Shown piece by piece: positions 6,669 through 15,045 of a stretch of DNA of 64,000 nt. Under the pieces are notes generated by a model. It was not told where the DNA came from, searched no databases, and saw only the letters and a program-made list of their open reading frames with translations. The stretch lies in NCBI RefSeq assembly GCF_039839375.1, contig NZ_JBDOQU010000008.1, positions 1 to 64,000 on the forward strand. Direction: 5' to 3'. The translations under genes and the position numbers were made by a program. Source of the DNA: JBDOQU01 sp039839375 (GTDB taxonomy: Bacteria > Pseudomonadota > Alphaproteobacteria > DSM-16000 > Inquilinaceae). Every line of letters starts with the position of its first letter. The stretch's first letter is position 1.

Positions 6669-9317
6669 TCAGCCCGCCAGCGCGCCCTCGATCGCCGCCA
6701 GCGCATCGGCCGCGCGGTCGCCGTCGGGGCCGCCGGCCTGGGCCATGTCGGGCCGCCCGCCGCCGCCCTTGCCGCCGACCGCCTGGGAGCCGGCGCGGAC
6801 CAGATCGACCGCGCTGAACCGCCCGGCGAGATCGTCGGTGACGCCGACGACCAGAGAGGCCTTGCCGTCATTGACCGCGACCAGCGCGACGATGCCCGAG
6901 CCGAGCGACTTCTTCAGCTCGTCGGCCATCGGCTTCAGATCCTTCGCCGGCATGTCCTCCAGCACGCGGCCGGCGAACTTCACGCCCGCGATCTCCTTAG
7001 CCTCAGCCCCCTGGGCCGCGCCGCCGCCAGAGGCCAGCTTGCGGCGCAGGTCGGAAACTTCGCGCTCCAGCCGGCGGCGATCCTCGACCAGGGCCGTGAC
7101 GCGCGCCGGCAGTTCGCCGGCCGTGGCCTTCGCCGCCATGGCGGCCTCGGCCAGCAGCTTCTCCTGGAGCGCGGTGTGGGCGACGGCGTCGGCGCCGGTC
7201 AGCGCCTCGATCCGGCGAACCCCGGCGGCGACGGCGCTTTCGCCGACCAGCTTGAACAGGCCGATATCGCCGGTGCGGCCGACATGGGTGCCGCCGCACA
7301 GCTCCAGCGAATAGGCCCGGTTGCCGTCGCGGCCCATGGAGACGACGCGGACGGTGTCGCCGTATTTCTCCCCGAACAGCGCCATCGCGCCCTCCTCGAT
7401 CGCCTCGTCGGGCGTCATCAGGCGGGTCGTGACCTCGGCGTTCTCGCGGATGCGGCCATTCACCTCCGCCTCCACGACAGCGATGTCCTCCGTCGTCAGC
7501 GGGCGGGGCTGGCTGATGTCGAAGCGCAGCCGGTCGGGCGCGACCAGCGAGCCCTTCTGGGTGACATGGTCGCCCAGCCGCCGGCGCAGCGCCTCATGCA
7601 GCAGGTGGGTCGCGGAATGGTTGGCGCGAATGGCGGTCCGCCGGACGGAATCGACCTTGAGGTCGACCGTGTCGCCCACGGCGATCGTGCCTTTTATACC
7701 CCGACCAAAATGGACCCACAGATCATTAACTTTCTTCTGCGTGGTGGTTATTTCAATTTGAGCATCTCCTTTATACATAAACCCAGCATCACCTACTTGA
7801 CCGCCAGATTCTCCATAAAAAGGGGTTTGATTAACTACTACAGCAACCTCACCGTACTCATCCCAATTAGTTATTTCATCGACTGGAATCCCATCGACAA
7901 TAATCGATTGGACAACGCCCTCTGCCTCTTCCGTCTGATACCCCAGGAACTCCGTCGCGCCGACGGAATCGCGGATTTCGAACCAGACCGATTCCGTCGC
8001 CGCCTCGCCGGAGCCGGCCCAGCTTTTCCGCGCCTCGGCGCGCTGCCGCTCCATCGCCGCGTCGAAGCCCGGCTGGTCGACCACCCGCCCCTGCCCGCGC
8101 AGCACGTCCTGGGTGAGGTCGAGCGGGAAGCCGTAGGTGTCGTAGAGCTTGAACGCGACCTCGCCCGGCAGATCACTGCCTTGCGCCAGGCGCGCCGTTT
8201 CCTCGTCCAGCAGCTTCAGCCCGCGGTCGAGCGTGGTCTTGAAGCGTGTCTCCTCCAGCTTCAGCGTCTCGGAGATCAGGGCCTGGGCGCGACCGAGCTC
8301 CGGATAGGCGCCGCCCATCTGGCCGACCAGCGTCGAGACCAGCGTCCACATCACCGGATCCCGCGCGCCGATCATGTGGGCATGGCGCATCGCGCGGCGC
8401 ATGATCCGGCGCAGCACGTAACCCCGTCCCTCATTGGACGGCAGCACGCCGTCGGCGATCAGGAAGGAGGTGGCGCGCAGATGGTCGGCGATGACCCGGT
8501 GGGAGATCTTGTGCGGCCCGTCGGGGTCGGAATTGGTGGCCTCGGCCGACGCCTCGATCAGAGCGCGCATGAGGTCGATGTCGTAATTGTCGTGCTTGCC
8601 CTGCAGCACGGCGGCCACGCGCTCCAGCCCCATGCCGGTGTCGATCGACGGCCGGGGCAGGTCGACGCGCCTGTCCGCGGCCAACTGCTCGAACTGCATG
8701 AAGACGAGGTTCCAGATCTCGATGAACCGGTCGCCATCCTCGTCCGGGCTGCCGGGCGGGCCGCCGGGGATGCCGGGGCCATGGTCGAAGAAGATCTCCG
8801 AACACGGGCCGCAGGGGCCGGTGTCGCCCATCGCCCAGAAATTGTCCGAGGTGGAGATGCGGATGATCCGGTCGTCCGGCAGGCCAGCGACCTTCTTCCA
8901 GAGGGCGGCGGCCTCCTCATCCTCCGAATAGACGGTGGCCAGCAGCCGCTCCTTCGGCAGGCCGAACTCCTTCGTGATCAGGGTCCAGGCGAGGTCGATC
9001 GCCGTTTCCTTGAAATAGTCGCCGAACGAGAAATTCCCCAGCATCTCGAAGAAGGTGTGGTGCCGGGCGGTGTGGCCGACATTCTCGAGATCATTATGCT
9101 TGCCGCCGGCGCGCACGCATTTCTGGGCGGTGACGGCGCGGCTGTAGGGTCGCGCCTCGGCGCCGGTGAAGACGTTCTTGAACTGCACCATCCCGGCATT
9201 GACGAACATCAGCGTCGGGTCGTTGCGCGGCACGAGCGGGCTGGACGCCACCTTCTCATGGCCGTTCCGGGCGAAGAAGTTCAGGAAGGTGGAGCGGATG
9301 TCGTTGACGGTCTGCAT
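6669..9317 (-). CDS. alaS: Alanyl-tRNA synthetase
   Basis: An 882-residue class II synthetase that charges tRNA-Ala and hydrolyses misacylated Ser/Gly-tRNA-Ala. The order is catalytic core (residues 1 to about 240, starting MQTVNDIRSTFLNFF), tRNA-binding domain, beta-barrel and editing domain (TPFYGESGGQVGDAG, then zinc-site NHSATHLLHEALRRR and ELCGGTHVGRTGDIG), and a C-terminal oligomerisation domain ending in the Gly-rich GGKGGGGRPDMAQAGG. ATG 9317 begins the family N-terminus; a longer in-frame start at 9473 adds an unconserved 52-residue leader. Unusually, 7691-7945 inside the gene is AT-rich compared with the rest, although the frame stays open and the motifs are intact. Confidence 0.97.
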   Translation of the reverse strand: MQTVNDIRSTFLNFFARNGHEKVASSPLVPRNDPTLMFVNAGMVQFKNVFTGAEARPYSRAVTAQKCVRAGGKHNDLENVGHTARHHTFFEMLGNFSFGDYFKETAIDLAWTLITKEFGLPKERLLATVYSEDEEAAALWKKVAGLPDDRIIRISTSDNFWAMGDTGPCGPCSEIFFDHGPGIPGGPPGSPDEDGDRFIEIWNLVFMQFEQLAADRRVDLPRPSIDTGMGLERVAAVLQGKHDNYDIDLMRALIEASAEATNSDPDGPHKISHRVIADHLRATSFLIADGVLPSNEGRGYVLRRIMRRAMRHAHMIGARDPVMWTLVSTLVGQMGGAYPELGRAQALISETLKLEETRFKTTLDRGLKLLDEETARLAQGSDLPGEVAFKLYDTYGFPLDLTQDVLRGQGRVVDQPGFDAAMERQRAEARKSWAGSGEAATESVWFEIRDSVGATEFLGYQTEEAEGVVQSIIVDGIPVDEITNWDEYGEVAVVVNQTPFYGESGGQVGDAGFMYKGDAQIEITTTQKKVNDLWVHFGRGIKGTIAVGDTVDLKVDSVRRTAIRANHSATHLLHEALRRRLGDHVTQKGSLVAPDRLRFDISQPRPLTTEDIAVVEAEVNGRIRENAEVTTRLMTPDEAIEEGAMALFGEKYGDTVRVVSMGRDGNRAYSLELCGGTHVGRTGDIGLFKLVGESAVAAGVRRIEALTGADAVAHTALQEKLLAEAAMAAKATAGELPARVTALVEDRRRLEREVSDLRRKLASGGGAAQGAEAKEIAGVKFAGRVLEDMPAKDLKPMADELKKSLGSGIVALVAVNDGKASLVVGVTDDLAGRFSAVDLVRAGSQAVGGKGGGGRPDMAQAGGPDGDRAADALAAIEGALAG
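7691..7945 (-). other. AT-rich mosaic patch inside alaS
   Basis: A hand count gives 97 G+C in the 230 bases 7691-7920, about 42%, while the coding sequence on both sides is visibly near two-thirds G+C. On the coding strand the codons switch to ATT, ATA, ACT, AAT, CAA and CCA, then return to GC-ending codons outside. The patch encodes the start of the editing region including TPFYGESGGQVGDAG. Its edges are abrupt, near 7690 and between about 7920 and 7945. Recombination with a low-GC alaS, or an assembly chimera, are the simplest explanations. Confidence 0.8.
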
Positions 9318-9414
9318 CTTGATCCCAAGGCTTCGGGGTCTTCGCCCGGGCGCGGGCCCGGCCTTAGTATCAATCCGATGCGCCGGGTGTCCATCGGCGG
9401 ATTTTTTGGATGTA

Positions 9415-9450
9415 GGCTTTTGTCGGCTTTTGTTGGCTTGGCGGCCAACA
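9415..9450. promoter_or_regulatory. Tandem 10-bp repeats and inverted repeat upstream of parDE-1
   Basis: GGCTTTTGTC (9415-9424) and GGCTTTTGTT (9425-9434) are tandem copies one helical turn apart, followed by a partial third copy. They overlap a 7-bp inverted repeat TGTTGGC-N6-GCCAACA (9431-9450). The site lies between divergent alaS and the antitoxin gene, 66 bases upstream of the latter. It is placed where a ParD antitoxin would be expected to autoregulate; this role is inferred. Confidence 0.45.
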
Positions 9451-9515
9451 TCACCAATTGTTCGAGCTGCCACTCGGTAGTATTAAGTAGGAGTCCTCCA
9501 GCAGGAGCCCCCTTC

Positions 9516-9785
9516 ATGCAGACCGAGAAGCTGAGCATAAGCCTTCCCCTGGACATGGCCCGCATGGTCCGCCGCCAGGTCGAAAACGGCGACTACGCTT
9601 CTAACAGCGAAGTCATCCGGGACGCGCTGCGCATATGGCAGCAGCGCGAAGAGGAGCGGGCGGAGCGGCTGGAGATCATCCGCGCCAAGATCAGCGATGC
9701 GGCGGAGAATCCCGAGCGGCTGACGCCCCAGGAGGTCCGCCAGCGTCTGGACCGGCTGCACCGGCGCACGGCTGGGGAGCCCTGA
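9516..9785 (+). CDS. parD: ParD-like ribbon-helix-helix antitoxin
   Basis: An 89-residue type II antitoxin. The N-terminal MQTEKLSISLPLDMARMVRR followed by DYASNSEVIRDALRIW (about residues 27-42) is the ribbon-helix-helix DNA-binding fold of the ParD/CopG family. The charged C-terminus should wrap the toxin. The ATG at 9516 follows a GCAGGAG ribosome-binding site. The stop overlaps the toxin start (TGATG), giving translational coupling. It is transcribed divergently from alaS. Confidence 0.9.
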   Translation: MQTEKLSISLPLDMARMVRRQVENGDYASNSEVIRDALRIWQQREEERAERLEIIRAKISDAAENPERLTPQEVRQRLDRLHRRTAGEP

Positions 9786-10090
9786 TGGCGTTCCTCGGTC
9801 TTGTCTACGCGATCGAAGCCGTCGAAGACCTCCAATCAATCTATCTCCACATCGCCTCGGATTCTCCTGAGTCCGCCGATCGTTTCGTGAGGGAAATCGA
9901 AGCCCGGTGCGAGATACTGCGGGAAGTCCCGGAAATCGGCGTCAGCCGCTCCGACCTACTGGAGGGCGCACGCATCCTGACTTTTCGTCGGCGGGTGGTG
10001 ATTGTCTATCGGCTTTCCGCTGGAAAGATCGATGTCCTCCGCATCTTCTACGGGGGCCGCGACTATGAGGCCATTATCCTCGGCGAGTGA
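9785..10090 (+). CDS. parE: ParE-family toxin (RelE/ParE superfamily)
   Basis: A 101-residue toxin of the RelE/ParE fold; characterised ParE proteins inhibit DNA gyrase, while RelE relatives cut mRNA. Visible family features are AVEDLQSIYLHIASDSPESADRF (helical hairpin), EILREVPEIGV, and the C-terminal strands RRVVIVYRLSAGKIDVLRIFYGGRDYE. It is intact, overlaps the antitoxin stop by one base, and ends just before a hairpin repeat. Whether it targets gyrase cannot be told from sequence. Confidence 0.88.
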   Translation: MAFLGLVYAIEAVEDLQSIYLHIASDSPESADRFVREIEARCEILREVPEIGVSRSDLLEGARILTFRRRVVIVYRLSAGKIDVLRIFYGGRDYEAIILGE

Positions 10091-10114
10091 AGGCGAATGG
10101 TAGTTTTCGCCCCT

Positions 10115-10176
10115 CTCTCATGGTGAGCGTGTCGAACCATGAGAGCCCGCACCTTTCGACAAGCTCAAGATGAGGA
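10115..10176. repeat. Dispersed hairpin repeat, family C copy 1
   Basis: Stem CTCTCATGGT with complement ACCATGAGAG (10115-10145) is followed by CCTTTCGACAAGCTCAAGATGAGG-type sequence (10147-10175). The same two modules recur at 10441-10497, and the first module at 12390-12412. It may also act as a 3' hairpin for the parE transcript. Confidence 0.75.
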
Positions 10177-10225
10177 ATCTTCTGTGAAGTCATGGCAGAC
10201 CCCGATCCGGCGTCGATGACGACCG

Positions 10226-10300
10226 AACCGTGCCCACCTCGTCGCAGGTGGTGAAGTGGAGACGGCCTATGGATTCCGGATCAAGTCCGGAATGACCAAC
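10226..10300. repeat. Composite palindromic repeat, family B partial copy
   Basis: Right half of the composite family B element: a GGTGAAG-ended segment, then GGCCTATGG, the palindrome with core CGGATCAAGTCCG (10273-10293), and the tail GACCAACAAAAAC. The left palindrome of the full element is missing here. Confidence 0.8.
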
Positions 10301-10308
10301 AAAAACAA

Positions 10309-10430
10309 TGTCATGCTGGACTTGATCCAGCATCCATGCGGCATCGATAGTGGACGAGGCCGCGCCCGGTCCTTCGCCGTTGGTGAAGCGGGTACGGCCT
10401 ATGGATTCCGGATCAAGTCCGGAATGACCA
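10309..10430. repeat. Composite palindromic repeat, family B full copy 1
   Basis: Left palindrome (10313-10333, core TGGACTTGATCCA), a spacer containing a CTTCGCCG-TTGGTGAAG hairpin, and the right palindrome (10405-10425, core CGGATCAAGTCCG) ending GACCAACAAAAAC. The same order occurs at 37398-37529 and 37570-37695. Confidence 0.85.
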
Positions 10431-10440
10431 ACAAAAACCT

Positions 10441-10497
10441 CATGGTGAGCCTGTCGAACCATGTGTGCCCGGACCCTTCGACAAGCTCAAGGTGAGG
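10441..10497. repeat. Dispersed hairpin repeat, family C copy 2
   Basis: CATGGT-N11-ACCATG hairpin (10441-10463) followed by CCCTTCGACAAGCTCAAGG (from 10474), the same two-module layout as copy 1. Together the repeats from 10115 to 10497 fill the whole gap between parE-1 and recA. Confidence 0.75.
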
Positions 10498-10508
10498 CAA
10501 CGGCGGGC

Positions 10509-10538
10509 GGCGGACCTGATCGGCGTTTCAGGTCCGCC
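10509..10538 (-). terminator. Stem-loop downstream of recA
   Basis: GGCGGACCTGA (10509-10519) pairs perfectly with TCAGGTCCGCC (10528-10538) around an 8-base loop, 8 bases past the recA stop. No clear T-run follows on the minus strand, so termination may be incomplete, or the hairpin may instead protect the mRNA 3' end. Confidence 0.55.
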
Positions 10539-10546
10539 AGAGGCGC

Positions 10547-11623
<1,077 letters not shown>

Positions 11624-11680
11624 GGGTTGATCCCTCCTCTGTGTCCCATAGGTACGCCGGCAAGCGCAACATGCCTGATC

Positions 11681-11695
11681 GTACTTGTTTTGTTC
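11681..11695 (-). promoter_or_regulatory. Candidate LexA (SOS) box of recA
   Basis: GTAC-N7-GTTC, one mismatch from the alphaproteobacterial LexA direct repeat GTTC-N7-GTTC, lies 58 bases upstream of the recA start. The position suits repression of a recA promoter. It also lies between recA and the divergent antitoxin gene, so LexA could affect both; that second effect is inferred only. Confidence 0.65.
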
Positions 11696-11742
11696 TTGTG
11701 TGGAAAGAGATGATTTTCCGGTTTTGTTCTTTTTGGAACATA

Positions 11743-11799
11743 GTGAATTCCGGCCAAAAATCCTATATAATGGCATTTGTTGGTAACAATAGCAGGAGG
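11743..11799 (+). promoter_or_regulatory. Candidate promoter and ribosome-binding site of parDE-2
   Basis: A perfect -10 hexamer TATAAT at 11766-11771 follows a weak -35 (GTGAAT, 11743-11748) with a 17-base spacer. AGGAGG at 11794-11799 lies 6 bases before the GTG start at 11806. The ribosome-binding site decides the start. Confidence 0.6.
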
Positions 11800-11805
11800 C
11801 TCGAA

Positions 11806-12051
11806 GTGCCGAAGAACACGTCGGTTTCCCTGGGCGATCATTTCAGCAGCTTCATCGACCATCAGCTTATCCAGGGGCGATACGGATCAGCCAGCGAGGT
11901 CGTGCGGGCGGGCCTGCGTCTTCTGGAGGAACGGGAGACGAAGCTGGAGGCCCTGCGCGCGGCGCTAGTGGAGGGCGAGCGAAGCGGGCCGCCGGAGCCT
12001 TTCGATTTCGATGCCTTTCTGGAGGAGAAGCGACGGTCCCAACCGGAATGA
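11806..12051 (+). CDS. ParD-like antitoxin of a second toxin-antitoxin pair
   Basis: An 81-residue protein of the ParD family: PKNTSVSLGDHFSSFIDHQL, then GRYGSASEVVRAGLRLLEER (ribbon-helix-helix) and a charged tail ending FDFDAFLEEKRR, typical of ParD antitoxins paired with ParE. The GTG start at 11806 is supported by AGGAGG 6 bases upstream, whereas the longer frame has no such site. The stop overlaps the toxin ATG (ATGA). It is divergent from recA. Only loosely similar to the antitoxin at 9516, so the pairs are not a recent duplication. The partner toxin is frameshifted, which leaves this as an apparent solitary antitoxin. Confidence 0.87.
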   Translation: MPKNTSVSLGDHFSSFIDHQLIQGRYGSASEVVRAGLRLLEERETKLEALRAALVEGERSGPPEPFDFDAFLEEKRRSQPE

Positions 12052-12348
12052 CGGCCTATCTCCTTTCGCCCGCCGCGAGGGCGGATATCGATTCCATCTG
12101 GGCCTATACCCGTCAACACATGGGGTACGAGACAGGCGGAACGCTACATCCTGTCCGTCCGAAACGCTTGTGATGCCCTAGCGCGCGGCGAGAGGCACGG
12201 CCGACCCGCAGGGGCGATTCGTCCCGATTATCTCAAGTTCGCCGTCGGCTCCCATCTGCTGTTCTATCGAACCGCCCGATCCGGCGAGATCGAAGTGATC
12301 CGCATCCTGCACCAGCGGATGGATGTCGAGGCGCAACTCGACTCCTGA
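12048..12348 (+). pseudogene. Frameshifted ParE-family toxin
   Basis: The reading frame opens as a clear ParE toxin for 24 codons (MTAYLLSPAARADIDSIWAY, then TRQH). One extra base, best placed at A12120, then shifts it; the shifted frame ends at 12171-12173 after 41 residues. Dropping that base restores WGTRQAERYILSVRNACDAL and the rest of the fold, ending in EVIRILHQRMDVEAQL, for a 99-residue toxin with its stop at 12346-12348. The restored Trp-Gly and Gln-Ala positions are the ones conserved in ParE. The 301-base length (3n+1) fits a single indel. A sequencing error is the main alternative. Confidence 0.88.
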
Positions 12349-12389
12349 GCCGCCTACTCACTTGGAATATGCCGAAGTACCCAGGCACA

Positions 12390-12412
12390 CATGGTTCGAC
12401 GAGCTCACCATG
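12390..12412. repeat. Dispersed hairpin repeat, family C copy 3
   Basis: CATGGT and ACCATG arms around an 11-base loop, the same hairpin as in copies 1 and 2 but with the loop reading TCGACGAGCTC. It lies between the broken toxin gene and the cckA 3' end. Confidence 0.65.
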
Positions 12413-12443
12413 AGGGAAGAGCGGGAGAACCGCGGGAGGAGAA

Positions 12444-14960
12444 TCACCCCGCGCGGATCACGTCCTTCACCTTGGAGGCGAGCTGTTTCAGGCTGAAGGG
12501 TTTGGGGAGGAAGTGGATGGTTTCGCCGTCGGCGTCGTCGAGATGGCGGCGGAATCGGTCTTCGGTGTAGCCGGAGATGCAGATGACCTTCATGTCGGGA
12601 AGGGTCTCCCGGACCTTTCGGATAAGGGTCGGGCCGTCCATCTGGGGCATCACCACGTCGGTGACGATGAGGTCTATGCCCGCCCCATGGGCCGCCAGCA
12701 CCTCCAGCGCCCCTTCGCCGCTCTTGGCCTCCAGCACCTCATAGCCCTTGTTGCGCAGCGCGCGGGCGCTGAAGACGCGGACCGGGTCCTCGTCCTCGAC
12801 CAGCAGGATGCGCCCGGCGCCGGTCAGGTCGCGGGTGACCGTCTCCGCCGTCTCCAGGGTCAGCGGCTCGGCCTCCGACCGGTTTTCATGGCGGGGCAGA
12901 TAGATGGAGAAGGTCGCGCCCTCCCCCGGCGCGGAATCGACCGCGACGTAGCCGCCGGTCTGGCGGACGATGCCGTAGACGGTTGAAAGGCCGAGGCCGG
13001 TGCCCGAGCCGACCTCCTTGGTGGAGAAGAACGGCTCGAAGATGCGGTTCAGGTTCTCCTGCGGGATGCCGACGCCGGAATCGTTGACCTCGATCACCAC
13101 ATAGTCGCCCGGCGGCACGTCGTCCGTGCCGGCGCGGACCGGCGCGGCGGCGGAGCGGTTGAAGGTCGCGATGGCGAGCTGGCCGCCATTGTTGGCCAGC
13201 ATGGCGTCGCGCGCGTTGACCGCCAGGTTGATGATGACCTGCTCAAGCTGCCCCTGGTCGACCTTGACGAGCCCGAGGTCGCGGCCATGGACCATCTTCA
13301 GCGTGATGTTCTCGCCGATCAGGCGGCGCAGCAGGTTCGACAGCTCCGCCAGCACGTCGGTGATGTTGAGCACGCGGGGCTGCAGGGTCTGCTGGCGGGA
13401 GAAGGCCAGGAGCTGCCGGACCAGATTGGCGGCGCGGTTGGCGTTCTGCTTGATCTGCATGATGTCGCCGAACGAGGCGTCGCCCGGCTTGTGGCGCAGC
13501 AGCAGCAGGTCGCAGAAGCCGATCATGGCGGTCAGCAGATTGTTGAAATCATGCGCCACGCCGCCCGCGAGCTGGCCGACCGCCTGCATCTTCTGGCTCT
13601 GCGCGAACTGGCGCTCCAGGCTCTTCTGCTCCGTCTGGTCGATGAACTGGAGGATGAGGCCCGGCGCCTCGCCCTCCCCTTCCCCCTCCCCGCCCTCCAG
13701 ACGGCGGGCATAGAGGGTGGCGGCCAGTTCCCGTCCCGCGCCGCCCTGGATGCGCACGTCGAAGGGCGCGTCCTCACCGCTGTCGAGCACGGATTTGAGC
13801 CGGCTGGCGACTTCCGCGCGCATCGTCTCCACGATGAAGGCGGCGAGCGGCTTGGCCTTGAAGTCGACCGCGCGGTCGCCCAGCAGATCGCCGAAGGCGC
13901 TGTTCCATTCGGCGATCCGCGCCTTTTCGTCCAGGAGCGCGATGCCGATCGGCGCATCCTCGAAGAACCGCTGGAACCGCGCTTCGGAGACGCGCAGCGC
14001 CTCCCGCATCTGGCGTTCGGAGGTCAGGTCGCGAACGACGGAACGGGTCCAGACCGTCCTGCCGTCATCGCCATGGACGACGGTCTGGGCGATCGAGGCC
14101 TGGAAGGAATGGCCGTCATGGCTTTTCATCGCGAGGTCGACGCGGCTGACCTCCGGCTCGTCGGCGACCAACGCGTAGTCCGGGCCCTCGGCCGGCGGCG
14201 CGGCCAGGAAATCGTGCAGGCGGTAGGCGCCGCGGACGAGGTCCCGCGCCTCCACCCCGAACCAGTCGGCGAGCGTAGCGTTGGCGAACAGGAACCGGCC
14301 GTCCTGATCGACCGAATAGAAGCCGACCGGCGCGTGGTCCATGAAATCGACCAGCTTGACCTGCTCCTCCCGCAGGATGGCCTCCATCTCCCGCCGCGTC
14401 GTCACGTCCTCGATCCGCCAGTGGACGTGGCCGGGGAAGCCGTCGAGCGGCCGGGCGGCGATCAGCCACCAGTTGCTGCCGCCGTCGAGCCGGGCGTGCT
14501 GCAGGTCGACGGTGAAGGAGCCGCCGGCCTCCACCGACCGGCGCAGGCGCTGGAACCGCTTCAGCGCGGAAGGGTCGCGCGACAGCGCCTCCTCGATCCG
14601 CTCGACCCGGTCGACCTCGCCGCCGAACAGCCGGCGCGCAGCGCTGCTGGCATGGTCGACGCGGCCGTCGCGGCCGACCAGCAGATGGGCCGCCGCCGTG
14701 CCGTCGAAGCTTTCGCTGAGCAGCCGAAGCTCACGGGCCAGCGCGTCGGCGCGCCGGTCAGACCGGCGCTGGAACAGGAGGGCCGCGACCGCCGCGCCCG
14801 CCGACAGGCCGGCCAGCGCCGTCGGGGCCAAGCCGCCGCCCGACGCCAGGACCGTTCCGCCGGCCAGCACGATCGCGCCGGAGCCCGCGGCCAGCACCGA
14901 CCAGCCGGGCCAGCGGCCGTCATCGGCGGAAGCGCGCGCAGGGGATAGGGTCATGGCCAT
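12444..14960 (-). CDS. cckA: Hybrid sensor histidine kinase CckA
   Basis: An 838-residue hybrid kinase/phosphatase that in Alphaproteobacteria feeds phosphate through ChpT to the cell-cycle regulator CtrA. Two transmembrane helices (about residues 20-62) are followed by PAS domains, a histidine-kinase domain with GGVAHDFNNLLTAMIGF (phosphoacceptor His470), an ATPase domain with NDSGVGIPQENLNRIFEPFF and GSGTGLGLSTVYGIV, and a C-terminal receiver (about 717-838) with phosphoacceptor Asp768 in IVTDVVMPQMDG. The HDFNN form of the H-box and the fused receiver are typical of CckA. ATG 14960 (or 14954) starts just before the first helix. It lies next to flhB, and flagellar genes are classic CtrA targets. 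Confidence 0.95.
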   Translation of the reverse strand: MAMTLSPARASADDGRWPGWSVLAAGSGAIVLAGGTVLASGGGLAPTALAGLSAGAAVAALLFQRRSDRRADALARELRLLSESFDGTAAAHLLVGRDGRVDHASSAARRLFGGEVDRVERIEEALSRDPSALKRFQRLRRSVEAGGSFTVDLQHARLDGGSNWWLIAARPLDGFPGHVHWRIEDVTTRREMEAILREEQVKLVDFMDHAPVGFYSVDQDGRFLFANATLADWFGVEARDLVRGAYRLHDFLAAPPAEGPDYALVADEPEVSRVDLAMKSHDGHSFQASIAQTVVHGDDGRTVWTRSVVRDLTSERQMREALRVSEARFQRFFEDAPIGIALLDEKARIAEWNSAFGDLLGDRAVDFKAKPLAAFIVETMRAEVASRLKSVLDSGEDAPFDVRIQGGAGRELAATLYARRLEGGEGEGEGEAPGLILQFIDQTEQKSLERQFAQSQKMQAVGQLAGGVAHDFNNLLTAMIGFCDLLLLRHKPGDASFGDIMQIKQNANRAANLVRQLLAFSRQQTLQPRVLNITDVLAELSNLLRRLIGENITLKMVHGRDLGLVKVDQGQLEQVIINLAVNARDAMLANNGGQLAIATFNRSAAAPVRAGTDDVPPGDYVVIEVNDSGVGIPQENLNRIFEPFFSTKEVGSGTGLGLSTVYGIVRQTGGYVAVDSAPGEGATFSIYLPRHENRSEAEPLTLETAETVTRDLTGAGRILLVEDEDPVRVFSARALRNKGYEVLEAKSGEGALEVLAAHGAGIDLIVTDVVMPQMDGPTLIRKVRETLPDMKVICISGYTEDRFRRHLDDADGETIHFLPKPFSLKQLASKVKDVIRAG

Positions 14961-15045
14961 GGCGTCCGAATCGTCAGCCGTTTCGACTGGGGCGGCATTC
15001 TAACGGCCGTGGGGCTCATGTCAGCCATTCCATCATTTCCCGGCA

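Noticed and set aside
7691..7945. Intron, intein or inserted mobile element in alaS
   Set aside because: The frame is continuous, the length of AlaS is normal and conserved residues fall inside the patch, so nothing has been inserted; only the composition differs.
6111..9515. Plus-strand extension of the parD frame through alaS
   Set aside because: It is antisense to alaS; the antitoxin similarity and ribosome-binding site start only at 9516.
10115..10497. CRISPR array
   Set aside because: The repeats are different palindromes with unequal, non-spacer-like intervals, shared with other sites in the window, and there are no cas genes.
11726..11739. GTTC-N6-GAAC as a second SOS box
   Set aside because: Spacing and inverted orientation do not match the alphaproteobacterial direct repeat GTTC-N7-GTTC.
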